Positions 7,802 through 15,581 of a stretch of 27,680 bases of DNA are shown piece after piece. The notes under the pieces were generated by a model. The model made no database searches. It was not told the DNA's origin and saw only the letters and a list, made by a program, of their open reading frames with translations. The first letter of the stretch is position 1, and each line of letters begins with the position of its first letter. Position numbers and translations under genes: made by a program. Source of the stretch: SZUA-217 sp034658975 (GTDB lineage: Bacteria > Actinomycetota > Acidimicrobiia > Spongiisociales > ZC4RG35); assembly GCA_034658975.1 (NCBI GenBank), contig JAYEGJ010000115.1:1-27680 (forward strand). Direction: 5' to 3'.

Positions 7802-10741
7802 TCAGGGATTGGAGGTCTGCTCGGCGAGCCGTCTGGCCAGGGTGGTCAACAGCCCCATCATCACCGACGGTCTCTCCTCGAGCACTGACATCAGCTCCGT
7901 CCTGGTCAGGACCAGCCCATGAGCGCCGTCGTCTCCAGCCGTCACATCGGCGGAGCGGACACCGGCGCGGAGTAGGGCGAGCTCGCCGACATGCTCGCCG
8001 GGTCCGTAGGTTTGGATCTGTCGTCGAGTCGACCCTTCCAGCGTCGATACCACCGCTGATCCGCGGACGATGACCAGCATCTCGTCACCCTTGTCACCTT
8101 CTTTGTAGATGCGAGCGGAAGGCTCGTAGCGTCTCTCGGTCGTCACCCGGGCGACCAGTTCGAGATCCTCGGGGTCCAACTCGGCGAACATCGGGACCCG
8201 CTGCAAGAAGAGGACGCGGTCGATCGGGCTGAGAATGGGCTGTTGATCGGTGGCCGACATCGGCGGATAGGTTGCCACGTCCGCCGCTTCGAGCGAAGCA
8301 GCAGCCTCCATCTCGTCAAGCGACGTGGTGGCAAGCCGCTCCAGCCACGGGTCGAAATCTCCGCTGAGCAATCGGAGAGCCTCGATCTCGCTCATCGACC
8401 CGGGGACATGGTCGGGCTCGAGCAACGGGAGCAGGATAGAGAGCACGGTCCGGGCACCGATCGTCTCCAAAGCTTCTATCGCTTGTGCCCTCGTCTCCAG
8501 GTCAGTGGAGTGAACACCCTGCTCGACGATGGACATGACCGACTGCGTCTGCTCAGTGGTCATCCCGAGCATGACCCACCGCAGCAATCGATCGGTGCGC
8601 ATCATCAGAATCCGCCGCAAATACTCGCCCGCCACAGAGTCGGTGTGGGCGTCGAGAGCGTCGCTGTAAGACCTGAGGAGCGCGGCGCGCTCGGCTTCCC
8701 GTTGTGCCCATCCGGTGAAGTCCGACACCAGATCGTCCATCGGCGTGAGCTCGTTCAGGGCTGCATCCGTGGCAATCACGGACCCGGAGTGGAGGACGCC
8801 GAGAAGCAGTTGGCAGCCCTCCTCCGAATCCGCCATGGCCGCGGCAGCCGCAGCCCTGACTCCCGGAGACGCGTCGTCGAGATACGGCAGGAGCGTCTCG
8901 GGCGACACCCCGGTGGAACCGACAACCGATGCCGCGCCAGCTCGTACTCGAGCATCGTCGTGGCCGAGCAGTGGCTCGAGATCCACGTCCGGAACTATCT
9001 GATGACGGGATATCTCCTCAAGGGCCGCGACGATTCCCCCGGCATCGCTGCCGGTAAGGAGTTGATCGAACGTCTCTGCGCCTTCCTCACCGCCGACGAC
9101 CACCGCTGCTGCCGCCCGAACTCTCGGATCCGGATCCGCCAACGAGTGCCGGGCCACGGAGGCTCCATCGCCTTCGGCATGAGCGCCAAGATGGTGGAGC
9201 ACCTGGATGCGCACCTCCGGGACCTCGTCATCGATCGCCGTTGCCGCGTGGTCCGAGACGCGCTCCGGGTCAATCACACACACAGAGTCGAAGGCAGCCG
9301 AGCGAACCATGGCGTTCTCGTCATCGAGTAGTGGCTCGATCTCGGTGGCGTCGACGGACCCCTCCAATCGAGCGAGGCCCGCCAGGGCCACGACCCTGGC
9401 CTCCGGGCGGGAGTCCCGAAGGTACGACACGAGGACCCGGCGTGTGTCTCCGTCCTGAGGGGTGAGGAGACCCTGGGCCGGCGCGTCGAAGACCCCAACA
9501 AGACCCTGACGTACCGCCGTGACTATCGCCTCGAGATAGGCCGGTCGGAGCCTGATCACGAGGACCAGCAACGACACCGCGACGACGAGCCCCAATGCGA
9601 AGACGGCTCGATCCGGGAGCGAGCCTGATACCACGAGCACCAAGCCCCCCAAGACCACGCCGATCTGGGCTGGGACCGCGGTCATGAACGCAACCAACTC
9701 CCCGCGTCGGCGCCCGGTGACCACGTTGAAGAGGGCCGGATAGGCGGTTCCGCCGATGGCGTTGACCGTGACCCACTGCACACCTCTGACCAAGGCGGCA
9801 GTGCTCAGAGTGAAAAGGACCAGCCAGAGCGCGAAGCCGCCGGCATATGCGATCGGGAGGATCATGAGTGAGACCACGAACCCAAACCTGGCGAACAGGC
9901 GGTTGGTGACGAGGAGAGAAACGAGAAAGGTGGCCGCCGTGGCCACCGATGAGAACAAACCGAGGAACGCTGCGACCCGCTGCTCCGAACCAAACGAGGC
10001 AGCCACCGACTCGCTGAACGGGAAGTAGACGAGATAAAACAAAGCGTTCATGATCACCGCTACCAGGGCGGCCAGCCTGAGCAGACGGCTCTTTCGTACC
10101 ACCACCACGGTCTCTGCCAACTCGACCCTCATCGAGGCGGGCGGGGGAGACTCATCGGCGATGAAGAACCTCCTCGCCACGATGAGCAGGGCGGATCCAC
10201 CCGCGAGCAAGACCGCTTGGACGAGAATCAGATTCTCGGTGCCGAGCACCGCGGCGAGAGGGCCGGTGAGAACGTTGCCGATCACACCACCGGCAACACC
10301 GGCAGTGGCGAATATCGGAAACAGGCGCTTGGCCTGGCGAGTAGTGCATGCTGCCCCGGCGGCGTTCCACACCATTGTGAGGGTCACCATGATGATCACC
10401 TGGGTCGAAACCCAAACAACCGGATAGATGCCTCGAACATCCGCCACGACGCCGACCCACTCGACAATGGCCAGGAGCCCGGCGATCGCTGAGACCAGAG
10501 GCAGCCACCGTTGTGGGCCACGGGCACCCAGGCCCATCGCGTAGGCGAGGACGAAAACCATCACGGCGACACCCGAGATCATGATCATCACGGGCAACGC
10601 ATCCACCCCAAAGCGTAGAAAGAACAGGGCATCGGCGGCGTTCGCCCCGACACCGTGAGACGACTGGACGACAGCGAAAGCCGCGACGACCCAGCCGACC
10701 ATTGCAGTCTCGCCGGGTTTGATCCCCAGGAGTCTTGTCAT
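7802..10741 (-). CDS. Npt/TLC-type nucleotide-transporter-like protein with HEAT repeats and cNMP-binding domain
   Basis: The product has 979 residues. Residues about 1-430 form roughly 12 membrane helices resembling the ADP/ATP translocase (Npt/TLC) branch of MFS-like carriers, including the LGIKPGE start and KRLFPIFATAGVAGGVIG. Residues about 440-830 are HEAT-like helical repeats, seen as recurring DPDPRVRAAAAVVV, HDDARVRAGAASVVG and DDASPGVRAAAAAAMA units. Residues about 850-975 form a cyclic-nucleotide-binding domain with FLQRVPMFAELDPEDLELVA and a phosphate-binding cassette GELALLRAGVRSADV, in which Glu920 and Arg929, the usual ribose and phosphate contacts, are both kept. So cNMP binding is likely intact. 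The start is the ATG at 10741 (a TTG lies one codon upstream); no strong ribosome site is seen. Transported substrate is unknown; nucleotide exchange is only one possibility. Confidence 0.88.
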   Translation of the reverse strand: MTRLLGIKPGETAMVGWVVAAFAVVQSSHGVGANAADALFFLRFGVDALPVMIMISGVAVMVFVLAYAMGLGARGPQRWLPLVSAIAGLLAIVEWVGVVADVRGIYPVVWVSTQVIIMVTLTMVWNAAGAACTTRQAKRLFPIFATAGVAGGVIGNVLTGPLAAVLGTENLILVQAVLLAGGSALLIVARRFFIADESPPPASMRVELAETVVVVRKSRLLRLAALVAVIMNALFYLVYFPFSESVAASFGSEQRVAAFLGLFSSVATAATFLVSLLVTNRLFARFGFVVSLMILPIAYAGGFALWLVLFTLSTAALVRGVQWVTVNAIGGTAYPALFNVVTGRRRGELVAFMTAVPAQIGVVLGGLVLVVSGSLPDRAVFALGLVVAVSLLVLVIRLRPAYLEAIVTAVRQGLVGVFDAPAQGLLTPQDGDTRRVLVSYLRDSRPEARVVALAGLARLEGSVDATEIEPLLDDENAMVRSAAFDSVCVIDPERVSDHAATAIDDEVPEVRIQVLHHLGAHAEGDGASVARHSLADPDPRVRAAAAVVVGGEEGAETFDQLLTGSDAGGIVAALEEISRHQIVPDVDLEPLLGHDDARVRAGAASVVGSTGVSPETLLPYLDDASPGVRAAAAAAMADSEEGCQLLLGVLHSGSVIATDAALNELTPMDDLVSDFTGWAQREAERAALLRSYSDALDAHTDSVAGEYLRRILMMRTDRLLRWVMLGMTTEQTQSVMSIVEQGVHSTDLETRAQAIEALETIGARTVLSILLPLLEPDHVPGSMSEIEALRLLSGDFDPWLERLATTSLDEMEAAASLEAADVATYPPMSATDQQPILSPIDRVLFLQRVPMFAELDPEDLELVARVTTERRYEPSARIYKEGDKGDEMLVIVRGSAVVSTLEGSTRRQIQTYGPGEHVGELALLRAGVRSADVTAGDDGAHGLVLTRTELMSVLEERPSVMMGLLTTLARRLAEQTSNP

Positions 10742-10832
10742 CAAAGAACCATGAAGAGGCCAAGGGAGTTCGTTGTCATGGGTTCAGGTCTACCAGGGCA
10801 ACCGGTTCCAGGCTGCGCGGTTTGACCTACAA

Positions 10833-11237
10833 CTAGACCACGTCGAGGACCACCACCGGGATGTGCGACCGAGCCGTCTTCTCCTCATACTTGGCGAACA
10901 CCGCGTTGAAGTCCTTCTGGGCAGACCAGATCTCGTTGTGCTCATCCCCCTTGGCAACACGGGCGTGAACTTCCACGATGTCGGAACCGACCTCGACCTT
11001 GGTCAGCGGGTAGGCCATGAGGTTGTGATACCAGTTCGGGTTGGTGTCGGCTCCAGCCTTGGAGGCAAACACGGCGTAGCCGCCATCAACCTTCCTGTAG
11101 GCGAGCGGGCTGACACGCTCGGTGCCGGTCTTCGCTCCCCTGTGATGAAGAAGCAGCAGGGGCTGCTTCTCGAAGGATGCAACCCGACCCTGGTTGGCCC
11201 TGAACTCTTCGATGATCCCGGTGTTCCAATCACTCAT
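10833..11237 (-). CDS. Deazaflavin (F420)-dependent nitroreductase-family protein
   Basis: This 134-residue single-domain protein resembles the Ddn/FDOR split-barrel family of actinobacteria. Typical family features are the LLLLHHRGAKTGTERVSPLAY segment (read as LHHRGAKTG and RVSPLAY), the GGYAVFASKAG strand, NPNWYHNLMA and the VEV..VARV strand. In the family these bind coenzyme F420 and reduce quinones, nitro compounds or other substrates; the particular substrate cannot be told. The ATG at 11237 is preceded by AGGAGC five bases upstream. No signal peptide is present. The gene stands 91 bp from the start of the transporter gene downstream on the same strand. A 7-bp palindrome abuts its ribosome site. 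Confidence 0.88.
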   Translation of the reverse strand: MSDWNTGIIEEFRANQGRVASFEKQPLLLLHHRGAKTGTERVSPLAYRKVDGGYAVFASKAGADTNPNWYHNLMAYPLTKVEVGSDIVEVHARVAKGDEHNEIWSAQKDFNAVFAKYEEKTARSHIPVVVLDVV

Positions 11238-11246
11238 TTCGGCTCC

Positions 11247-11265
11247 TGTGCGCTAGTCGCGCACA
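11247..11265. promoter_or_regulatory. Perfect 7-bp inverted repeat abutting the ribosome site of the F420-type gene
   Basis: TGTGCGC and GCGCACA flank a 5-base centre (TAGTC). On the minus-strand transcript the hairpin ends on the first base of AGGAGC, so it could restrict ribosome access or be a repressor site. The rest of 11266-11357 shows nothing clear. Confidence 0.45.
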
Positions 11266-11357
11266 ACAACCGCGACGAGTCATGGTCTGTTCCCGGGGCC
11301 CGGAGTCACTGTGGCGGATCTGGCCGAAGGATTGGCCCTTCAGATGCTCTCGGGAAC

Positions 11358-12521
11358 CTAGCCGACGCCGGCACGGCGGGACAGGCCGAGCGCGGCCAGA
11401 CCTGCGACCAGGAGCACCAGGCCGGCAAACCAGAGCCATCCAGAAGGCGGCCCGGTGAACGGAAGCTGCTCGGTTGCGGCCACGTAGAGCGGCACTGGAG
11501 CACCGACTTCGGTGACGACCGGGGCCGCCTTGAGCACGCTGTTCGGGTCGACCGCTTCGGAATTGGGGGCGTGGTATTCGAAGTGGAGATGCGCCGGAGT
11601 CTCCTCGGCGTTGCCGCTGTCACCGACATACCCGACAAGTTGGCCTGCATCCACCCGGGTCCCCTTGGCAATGCCCTCGGCGAGCCCCCAGCCCAGGCCA
11701 TCGTCGGTGCCTGGGGTGTCGTTGTTGAGATGGATGTAGAGAGTCTCGCTGCCGTCGTCGTGTCTGAGCTTGAGAAAACAGCAGTTCTCGCCGGGCTCCT
11801 CGGATGCCCAAACGACCGTCCCCGGAGCCACCGCGATCACCGGGGCCATCTTGTCGGCGAAGATGTCGTTGCCCTTGTGGGTGCGTCCTTCCGGGCGGGG
11901 CGCTCCGAAGCTCGACGAGAATGACCCGCCTCCGACGACGGGGAACACCTGCACCGGCAGCGCTCCCAGCGTCAGGGAGAGCACCTCGGGCTCCGGCTGA
12001 ATGATCTGACGAACCGGAGGGAACTCGATGGGGTCGATGAACAACTCCACGCCCAGGAACGAGTACACCGTCTCCTCGACCGGGCCCGACTGGATCGTGG
12101 TCTCGTCGATGGCAGCCTCAACCGGCTCTGATGAGGAGTCATCCTCTACCAGCTCCGAATTCGCAATGAGGGCCTCGAGGACCAACTCCTCGGGCTCTGC
12201 GGCCAGGTCGGTCATCCGTACGATCTCACGGGACGAGAAGGTGGGGAGGATCTGAGGGGCCTTCGCTTCCGGGGCGGCGAGCTGTTGTGGCGACGATGCT
12301 TCCGGGGCCTCGTTCCCCGAGGACGCCAGCGGCTCTTCGACAGCCAGGTCGGCGGCAGACCCGAGCTCGTTATCGGTGGTGGTGGGGGCTGTGGCGGCCG
12401 CCGCCGCATCCGGCGAGAACGCTGCCGATCCGGCCAGGATGCCAAACATGACCTGAAGCGCGAAGAAAACGGCGATCACCGGAGCTATGCCGGTGCGTTT
12501 GCGAGTTCGATCCGAACCCAC
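11358..12521 (-). CDS. Sortase-anchored M23 family metallopeptidase (LPFTG)
   Basis: This 387-residue protein starts at GTG, six bases after AAGGA. A basic N-terminus and hydrophobic helix (about 12-35) form a signal peptide ending near AAAAA. A long acidic, Ala/Glu/Pro-rich linker spans about 45-190. The M23 (LytM-like) domain spans about 195-330, with His215 and Asp219 in THKGND, and His311 and His313 in AHLHF, so the zinc set is complete and endopeptidase activity on peptidoglycan cross-links is plausible. The C-terminus has LPFTG (353-357), a hydrophobic helix and an SRR tail, a textbook sortase signal. The protein is therefore expected to be covalently attached to the cell wall. The anchored M23 arrangement is less usual than a secreted one. 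No sortase gene is in the window. Confidence 0.9.
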   Translation of the reverse strand: MGSDRTRKRTGIAPVIAVFFALQVMFGILAGSAAFSPDAAAAATAPTTTDNELGSAADLAVEEPLASSGNEAPEASSPQQLAAPEAKAPQILPTFSSREIVRMTDLAAEPEELVLEALIANSELVEDDSSSEPVEAAIDETTIQSGPVEETVYSFLGVELFIDPIEFPPVRQIIQPEPEVLSLTLGALPVQVFPVVGGGSFSSSFGAPRPEGRTHKGNDIFADKMAPVIAVAPGTVVWASEEPGENCCFLKLRHDDGSETLYIHLNNDTPGTDDGLGWGLAEGIAKGTRVDAGQLVGYVGDSGNAEETPAHLHFEYHAPNSEAVDPNSVLKAAPVVTEVGAPVPLYVAATEQLPFTGPPSGWLWFAGLVLLVAGLAALGLSRRAGVG

Positions 12522-12595
12522 AGCTAATCCTTCACAGCGATCTTGCTCATGCCAACCCAGCGCAATCGGACCAGAACCGATCCCCGACCCTAGCG

Positions 12596-12636
12596 CTCCG
12601 CGCGGACCGGTGACGCAGAGCGGTCACGGCGCGGAG
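12596..12636. promoter_or_regulatory. Long GC-rich hairpin between divergent genes
   Basis: CTCCGCGC (12596-12603) pairs perfectly with GCGCGGAG (12629-12636). An inner stem GTGAC/GTCAC (12610-12614 and 12623-12627) surrounds an 8-nt loop. It is about 75 bp upstream of the M23 start on that gene's leader side, so it may be a leader structure of that transcript. I do not recognise a known riboswitch. Confidence 0.4.
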
Positions 12637-12670
12637 CTCGTAGCCGAAGGCGCTTTCTCAACGCCGGAGA

Positions 12671-12684
12671 TTCGGTATACCGAA
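12671..12684. promoter_or_regulatory. Perfect 14-bp palindrome, candidate operator
   Basis: TTCGGTATACCGAA is a gapless palindrome in the divergent intergenic region, 47 bp before the hydrolase start and 149 bp from the M23 start. The GGTATACC core resembles sites bound by dimeric regulators of GntR and similar families. No regulator gene is adjacent. A GGCCGG/CCGGCC hairpin (12713-12730) also lies just before the hydrolase GTG. Confidence 0.45.
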
Positions 12685-12731
12685 CGCACAGCATTAGGAA
12701 CACAAAAACGGGGGCCGGTACCCTCCGGCCG

Positions 12732-14000
12732 GTGGAGAGTCACTCCGATGAGACCCGGCAGTCACCAGACGAGCCGACCGCCGTTGATGACTGGCGGGGG
12801 CTCGGTGACTTGCTTTCCCTGGCGACGGAGCGACTGACAACCCCGGTCGAAGGCATGCATCGAGCCATCGCAGACCGCTGGCTTGGTTTGGCCGGTTCAA
12901 GCGCAGACCCGGTACGGCGGGTGTACCACGCCTTCACTACTCCCATCTACAAGTCGGTCCGCCTCACCGGGGCCGTCCTGGGAAAGGCCCTGGGATGGGG
13001 AGCAAGGGCGGCAGCGACTCGCACCGAGGTTCCCCGGCTCTGGCACTCGCATGTGGGCAGTCATGTCCAGTCTGTCACCAACGCGTTGTGGGGAGACGAA
13101 CTCGAGCGTCGTCAAAGTGCCCTGAGAGTCGAGCTCGGTCTCAGAAACACCGAAGGTCTCCCGGTTGGACTGAATCCCCAGGCTCTGGCCGAGGCATTTC
13201 CTGAGTCCACCACGCGATTGGTCGTGCTTCTCCACGGCCTGGGAGAGACCGAGAGTTGTTGGCAGAGGCTTCCCGATGTCGGAGGCCCGGCCGGGTTGGC
13301 CAGCCTCTTGGAAGCCGATGGACACACCCCATTGCTGGTCCGTTACAACACCGGCCGCCACGTTTCCGACAATGGAACGACGCTGGCGGCGTTCATTGAA
13401 GAAGTGGTGGGAGCTTGGCCGGTGCCGGTCGAGGAGGTCTCGTTGGTCGGGCACTCCATGGGTGGCCTCGTTGCACGCAGTGCGCTTCACGCCGGTCGAT
13501 CATTCGGGCACAGTTGGACAAGGGTGAGTCGGCACATCGTCACCCTGGCCTCACCACATCTGGGATCGCCGATCGAAAAGGGCGTCAACGTCGTCTCCTG
13601 GGGCCTGAACATCGCACCCGAGAGTCGTCCTCTCGCCGACTTGGTCGATCAGAGGAGCGACGGGATCAAGGACCTCCGTTTCGGCGCCATCACCAAAGAT
13701 GACTGGCAGGACACCGACCCCGACACCGTGCTGGATGACAACGTTGGTGAGGCGCCGGCTCTGGACGGTGTGGAACAACACTTCGTCGCCGGTGTGATCA
13801 CCGACGAGACGACACATCCCGTTGGCGTACTGCTCGGCGACCTCGTCGTTCGTGCCGGCAGCGCCACCGGAAGAGGGCGACGCCGCCAGATTGACCCGAC
13901 CGATGTGCACATCCTCGGCGGGCTCAACCACGTCGACCTGCTCCACGATCCCGCAGTCCACACCCAGGTGCGGGCCTGGCTGGCACCCGACCCGGCCTGA
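12732..14000 (+). CDS. Alpha/beta hydrolase, lipase/PGAP1-like
   Basis: The product has 422 residues and a GTG start. Residues 1-150 are a helical, polar N-terminal region with a moderately hydrophobic stretch around 75-95 but no clear signal peptide. The hydrolase domain begins at about 160: the oxyanion motif VVLLHGLGET (164-173), nucleophile Ser242 in LVGHSMGG, a TLASPHLGSP loop typical of lipases and PGAP1-like esterases, a likely acid Asp370 in GDLVVR, and catalytic His400 in GLNHVDLL. The triad appears complete, so ester or thioester hydrolysis is expected, probably on a lipid. The N-terminal extension could associate with membrane or poly-hydroxyalkanoate-type granules, but that is speculation. 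It is divergent from the M23 gene. Confidence 0.85.
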   Translation: MESHSDETRQSPDEPTAVDDWRGLGDLLSLATERLTTPVEGMHRAIADRWLGLAGSSADPVRRVYHAFTTPIYKSVRLTGAVLGKALGWGARAAATRTEVPRLWHSHVGSHVQSVTNALWGDELERRQSALRVELGLRNTEGLPVGLNPQALAEAFPESTTRLVVLLHGLGETESCWQRLPDVGGPAGLASLLEADGHTPLLVRYNTGRHVSDNGTTLAAFIEEVVGAWPVPVEEVSLVGHSMGGLVARSALHAGRSFGHSWTRVSRHIVTLASPHLGSPIEKGVNVVSWGLNIAPESRPLADLVDQRSDGIKDLRFGAITKDDWQDTDPDTVLDDNVGEAPALDGVEQHFVAGVITDETTHPVGVLLGDLVVRAGSATGRGRRRQIDPTDVHILGGLNHVDLLHDPAVHTQVRAWLAPDPA

Positions 14001-14025
14001 TCACCGACAGCCCGATTCGTCTATC

Positions 14026-14064
14026 TCAACACAGGTTGAATTATTATTTCAACGCCTGTAGAGT
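14026..14064 (+). promoter_or_regulatory. Promoter with embedded operator palindrome upstream of the TetR operon
   Basis: GTTGAA (14035-14040) and TTCAAC (14048-14053) form an inverted repeat around an AT-only centre that stands out in this GC-rich DNA. Outer ACAGG and CCTGT arms extend it with a two-base offset, and an extra TCAAC half-site lies at 14026-14030. A -35-like TTGAAT (14036) and -10-like TAGAGT (14059) are 17 bp apart, so a bound repressor would cover the promoter. The operon encodes a TetR protein two genes on, the likely ligand-controlled repressor. Confidence 0.6.
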
Positions 14065-14104
14065 TCTGAGAGTTACCCGATTGCATCTCGAGAAGGAGAC
14101 TGTT

Positions 14105-14365
14105 GTGACGGAGTGGGCGAAGAGACTTCGAAAATGGCACCGCTGGCTGGCGTTGCCGATGCTGATCCTGGTGCCGGTCTCGGCAGGGTTGAAGCTCAGC
14201 GGGAACGGTTCGGTCATGGCCGGCATCCCGGCCTGGGAGCAGATCCAGTCACTGCTCATCCTGCTACTGGCCGTATCGGGCGGCTATCTGTACATCTTCC
14301 GGCTCGTCACCAAACGTCGACGCACCCGGCGCCGCCTGGTTGCCGACACAACCCGCGTCGGGTAA
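14105..14365 (+). CDS. Small PepSY-TM-like membrane protein
   Basis: The 86-residue product starts at GTG, with AAGGAGA six bases before. The RLRKWHRWLALPMLIL start resembles the first helix of PepSY-associated membrane proteins (KxHRWLGL pattern). A second helix (SLLILLLAVSGGYLYIFRLV, about 49-68) is followed by a very basic tail KRRRTRRR, so both ends are probably cytoplasmic. The pattern Trp-His-Arg-Trp could contribute a haem or metal ligand, but this is inference. It overlaps the next gene by about 26 bp if that one uses its TTG, so the two are likely co-translated and may form one complex. Confidence 0.7.
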   Translation: MTEWAKRLRKWHRWLALPMLILVPVSAGLKLSGNGSVMAGIPAWEQIQSLLILLLAVSGGYLYIFRLVTKRRRTRRRLVADTTRVG

Positions 14366-15581
14366 CCCGGCCTTGGCCTACGTCTTCGCAGCAGCGCTGT
14401 ACCTGCTGGTGGCGCTGGTGATGGCGTTGGACGCCTCACTGGTCAACTTCGAGCTCCTCCCCTACTTCAGCGGCATCCGCTGGCTCCGGATTCACTTCAT
14501 CACGCTGGCGACGCTCACCCAGGTTCTCTTCGGAGCGCTTCCCCTCGTGGTTGCCCAGGCCCGGGGACTCCCCCGTCCCGAGATGCGATGGGACATCTGG
14601 GCCAGCCTCAACGTCGGAATCGTGCTCCTCGCGGTAGGCATACCCCCGATCAACTCGGCTCTTATCATCACCGGCGGAACACTCGTCTTCGTGGCGACCT
14701 TGCTGCTGATCGGCCAGATCGCCCGGGTTGGGAGCGAGTCCGAAGTGGCACCTTCCGAGCCATCCGGGAAGGCGTTCTTCATCTCGGGACTCTCCTACTT
14801 CACTCTCGGCATCATCGTCGGGACGGGGCTGTGGAACGGCTGGATGCCCGTCCTCCACGTCGAGACCCCTCTCGAAGTCCACATCCATGCCAACAACTGG
14901 GGGCTGTTCAGTCTCGTGTTCGCCGGTCTGCTGATATCGATGCACAAGACATGGACCGAGCGGCCCTTCCCCCGCACCGAAGCCCTTCGCTACATCTTCT
15001 GGCTACTGAACGCCGGTGCCTTCGGACTGATCTTCGGTCCCTGGTTCGGGTCCACCTGGCTGCTGGTGCCGGGGTTGGCTGCCCATCTGGTGGGGGTCGT
15101 CTGGCTCCTTCGACTTTTCATCGGGTCTCAGGTCCGGTCGAAGGACCGATGGACCCCTGGCATCACCCATCTGATGGTGTCCTACGTCTGGATCATTGCC
15201 CCCGTCCTGGCGGCACCACTGATCCTGTTCTCCATAGTCGATCTCCCCCAGGCGGACATCGAGGCGCTGGCGCCCCAGGCCCTCGTCTACGGATGGGCCC
15301 TCCAGTTCGGAGTTGCAGTAGTCCCCTACTTCCTCGCCAAGCTGATGCGTCCCAACGCCCCAGCACAGTTGGGAGGCACCTGGGTGAGCCTGGCTCTTCT
15401 CAACGTGGGCAGCGCCGCCCTCTGGCTCGCCGTCTTCGCCGAGCCGACTCGTGCCCTCTGGTCCGGAATGGCATACCTCCTCTGGGCCCTGGCACTGGTC
15501 CCCGTGGTGGGCCAGGTCTTTCGCATTCTGCGCACCACTCCCGACCTCGAGCCGGCTCGATCCGAGGTGGGAGCGGCATGA
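14340..15581 (+). CDS. 12-TM integral membrane protein, possibly haem-binding (oxidase-like)
   Basis: The 413-residue protein has about 12 strongly hydrophobic helices and very short loops. His residues sit at or near helix ends: His52 in RIHFITL, His173, the HIHANNWG motif (His181, His183), and His202. Twelve helices and conserved-looking His residues recall haem-copper oxidase subunit I and NnrS-type haem proteins, but the canonical HPEVY and double-His copper motifs are absent, so I do not assign an activity. The first possible start is TTG at 14340; a TTG at 14373 is an alternative, and neither has a clear ribosome site, so translation may depend on the upstream gene. The stop overlaps the TetR start by four bases (ATGA). 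Confidence 0.7.
   Translation: MPTQPASGNPALAYVFAAALYLLVALVMALDASLVNFELLPYFSGIRWLRIHFITLATLTQVLFGALPLVVAQARGLPRPEMRWDIWASLNVGIVLLAVGIPPINSALIITGGTLVFVATLLLIGQIARVGSESEVAPSEPSGKAFFISGLSYFTLGIIVGTGLWNGWMPVLHVETPLEVHIHANNWGLFSLVFAGLLISMHKTWTERPFPRTEALRYIFWLLNAGAFGLIFGPWFGSTWLLVPGLAAHLVGVVWLLRLFIGSQVRSKDRWTPGITHLMVSYVWIIAPVLAAPLILFSIVDLPQADIEALAPQALVYGWALQFGVAVVPYFLAKLMRPNAPAQLGGTWVSLALLNVGSAALWLAVFAEPTRALWSGMAYLLWALALVPVVGQVFRILRTTPDLEPARSEVGAA

Noticed and set aside
8243..9331. 362-residue plus-strand open frame
   Set aside because: Antisense shadow of the HEAT region of the transporter gene, caused by high GC.
10773..11924. 383-residue plus-strand open frame
   Set aside because: It is antisense to the F420-type and M23 genes and shows no family-like sequence.
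12522..12731. Possible c-di-AMP (ydaO-type) riboswitch before the M23 gene
   Set aside because: Considered because such switches control wall hydrolases in actinobacteria, but I could not match the conserved core sequence; only generic hairpins are seen.
14588..15577. Long N-terminal extension of the TetR frame
   Set aside because: It overlaps the 12-TM gene in another frame and is Arg/Pro-rich; the ATG at 15578 with ribosome site gives a normal TetR.
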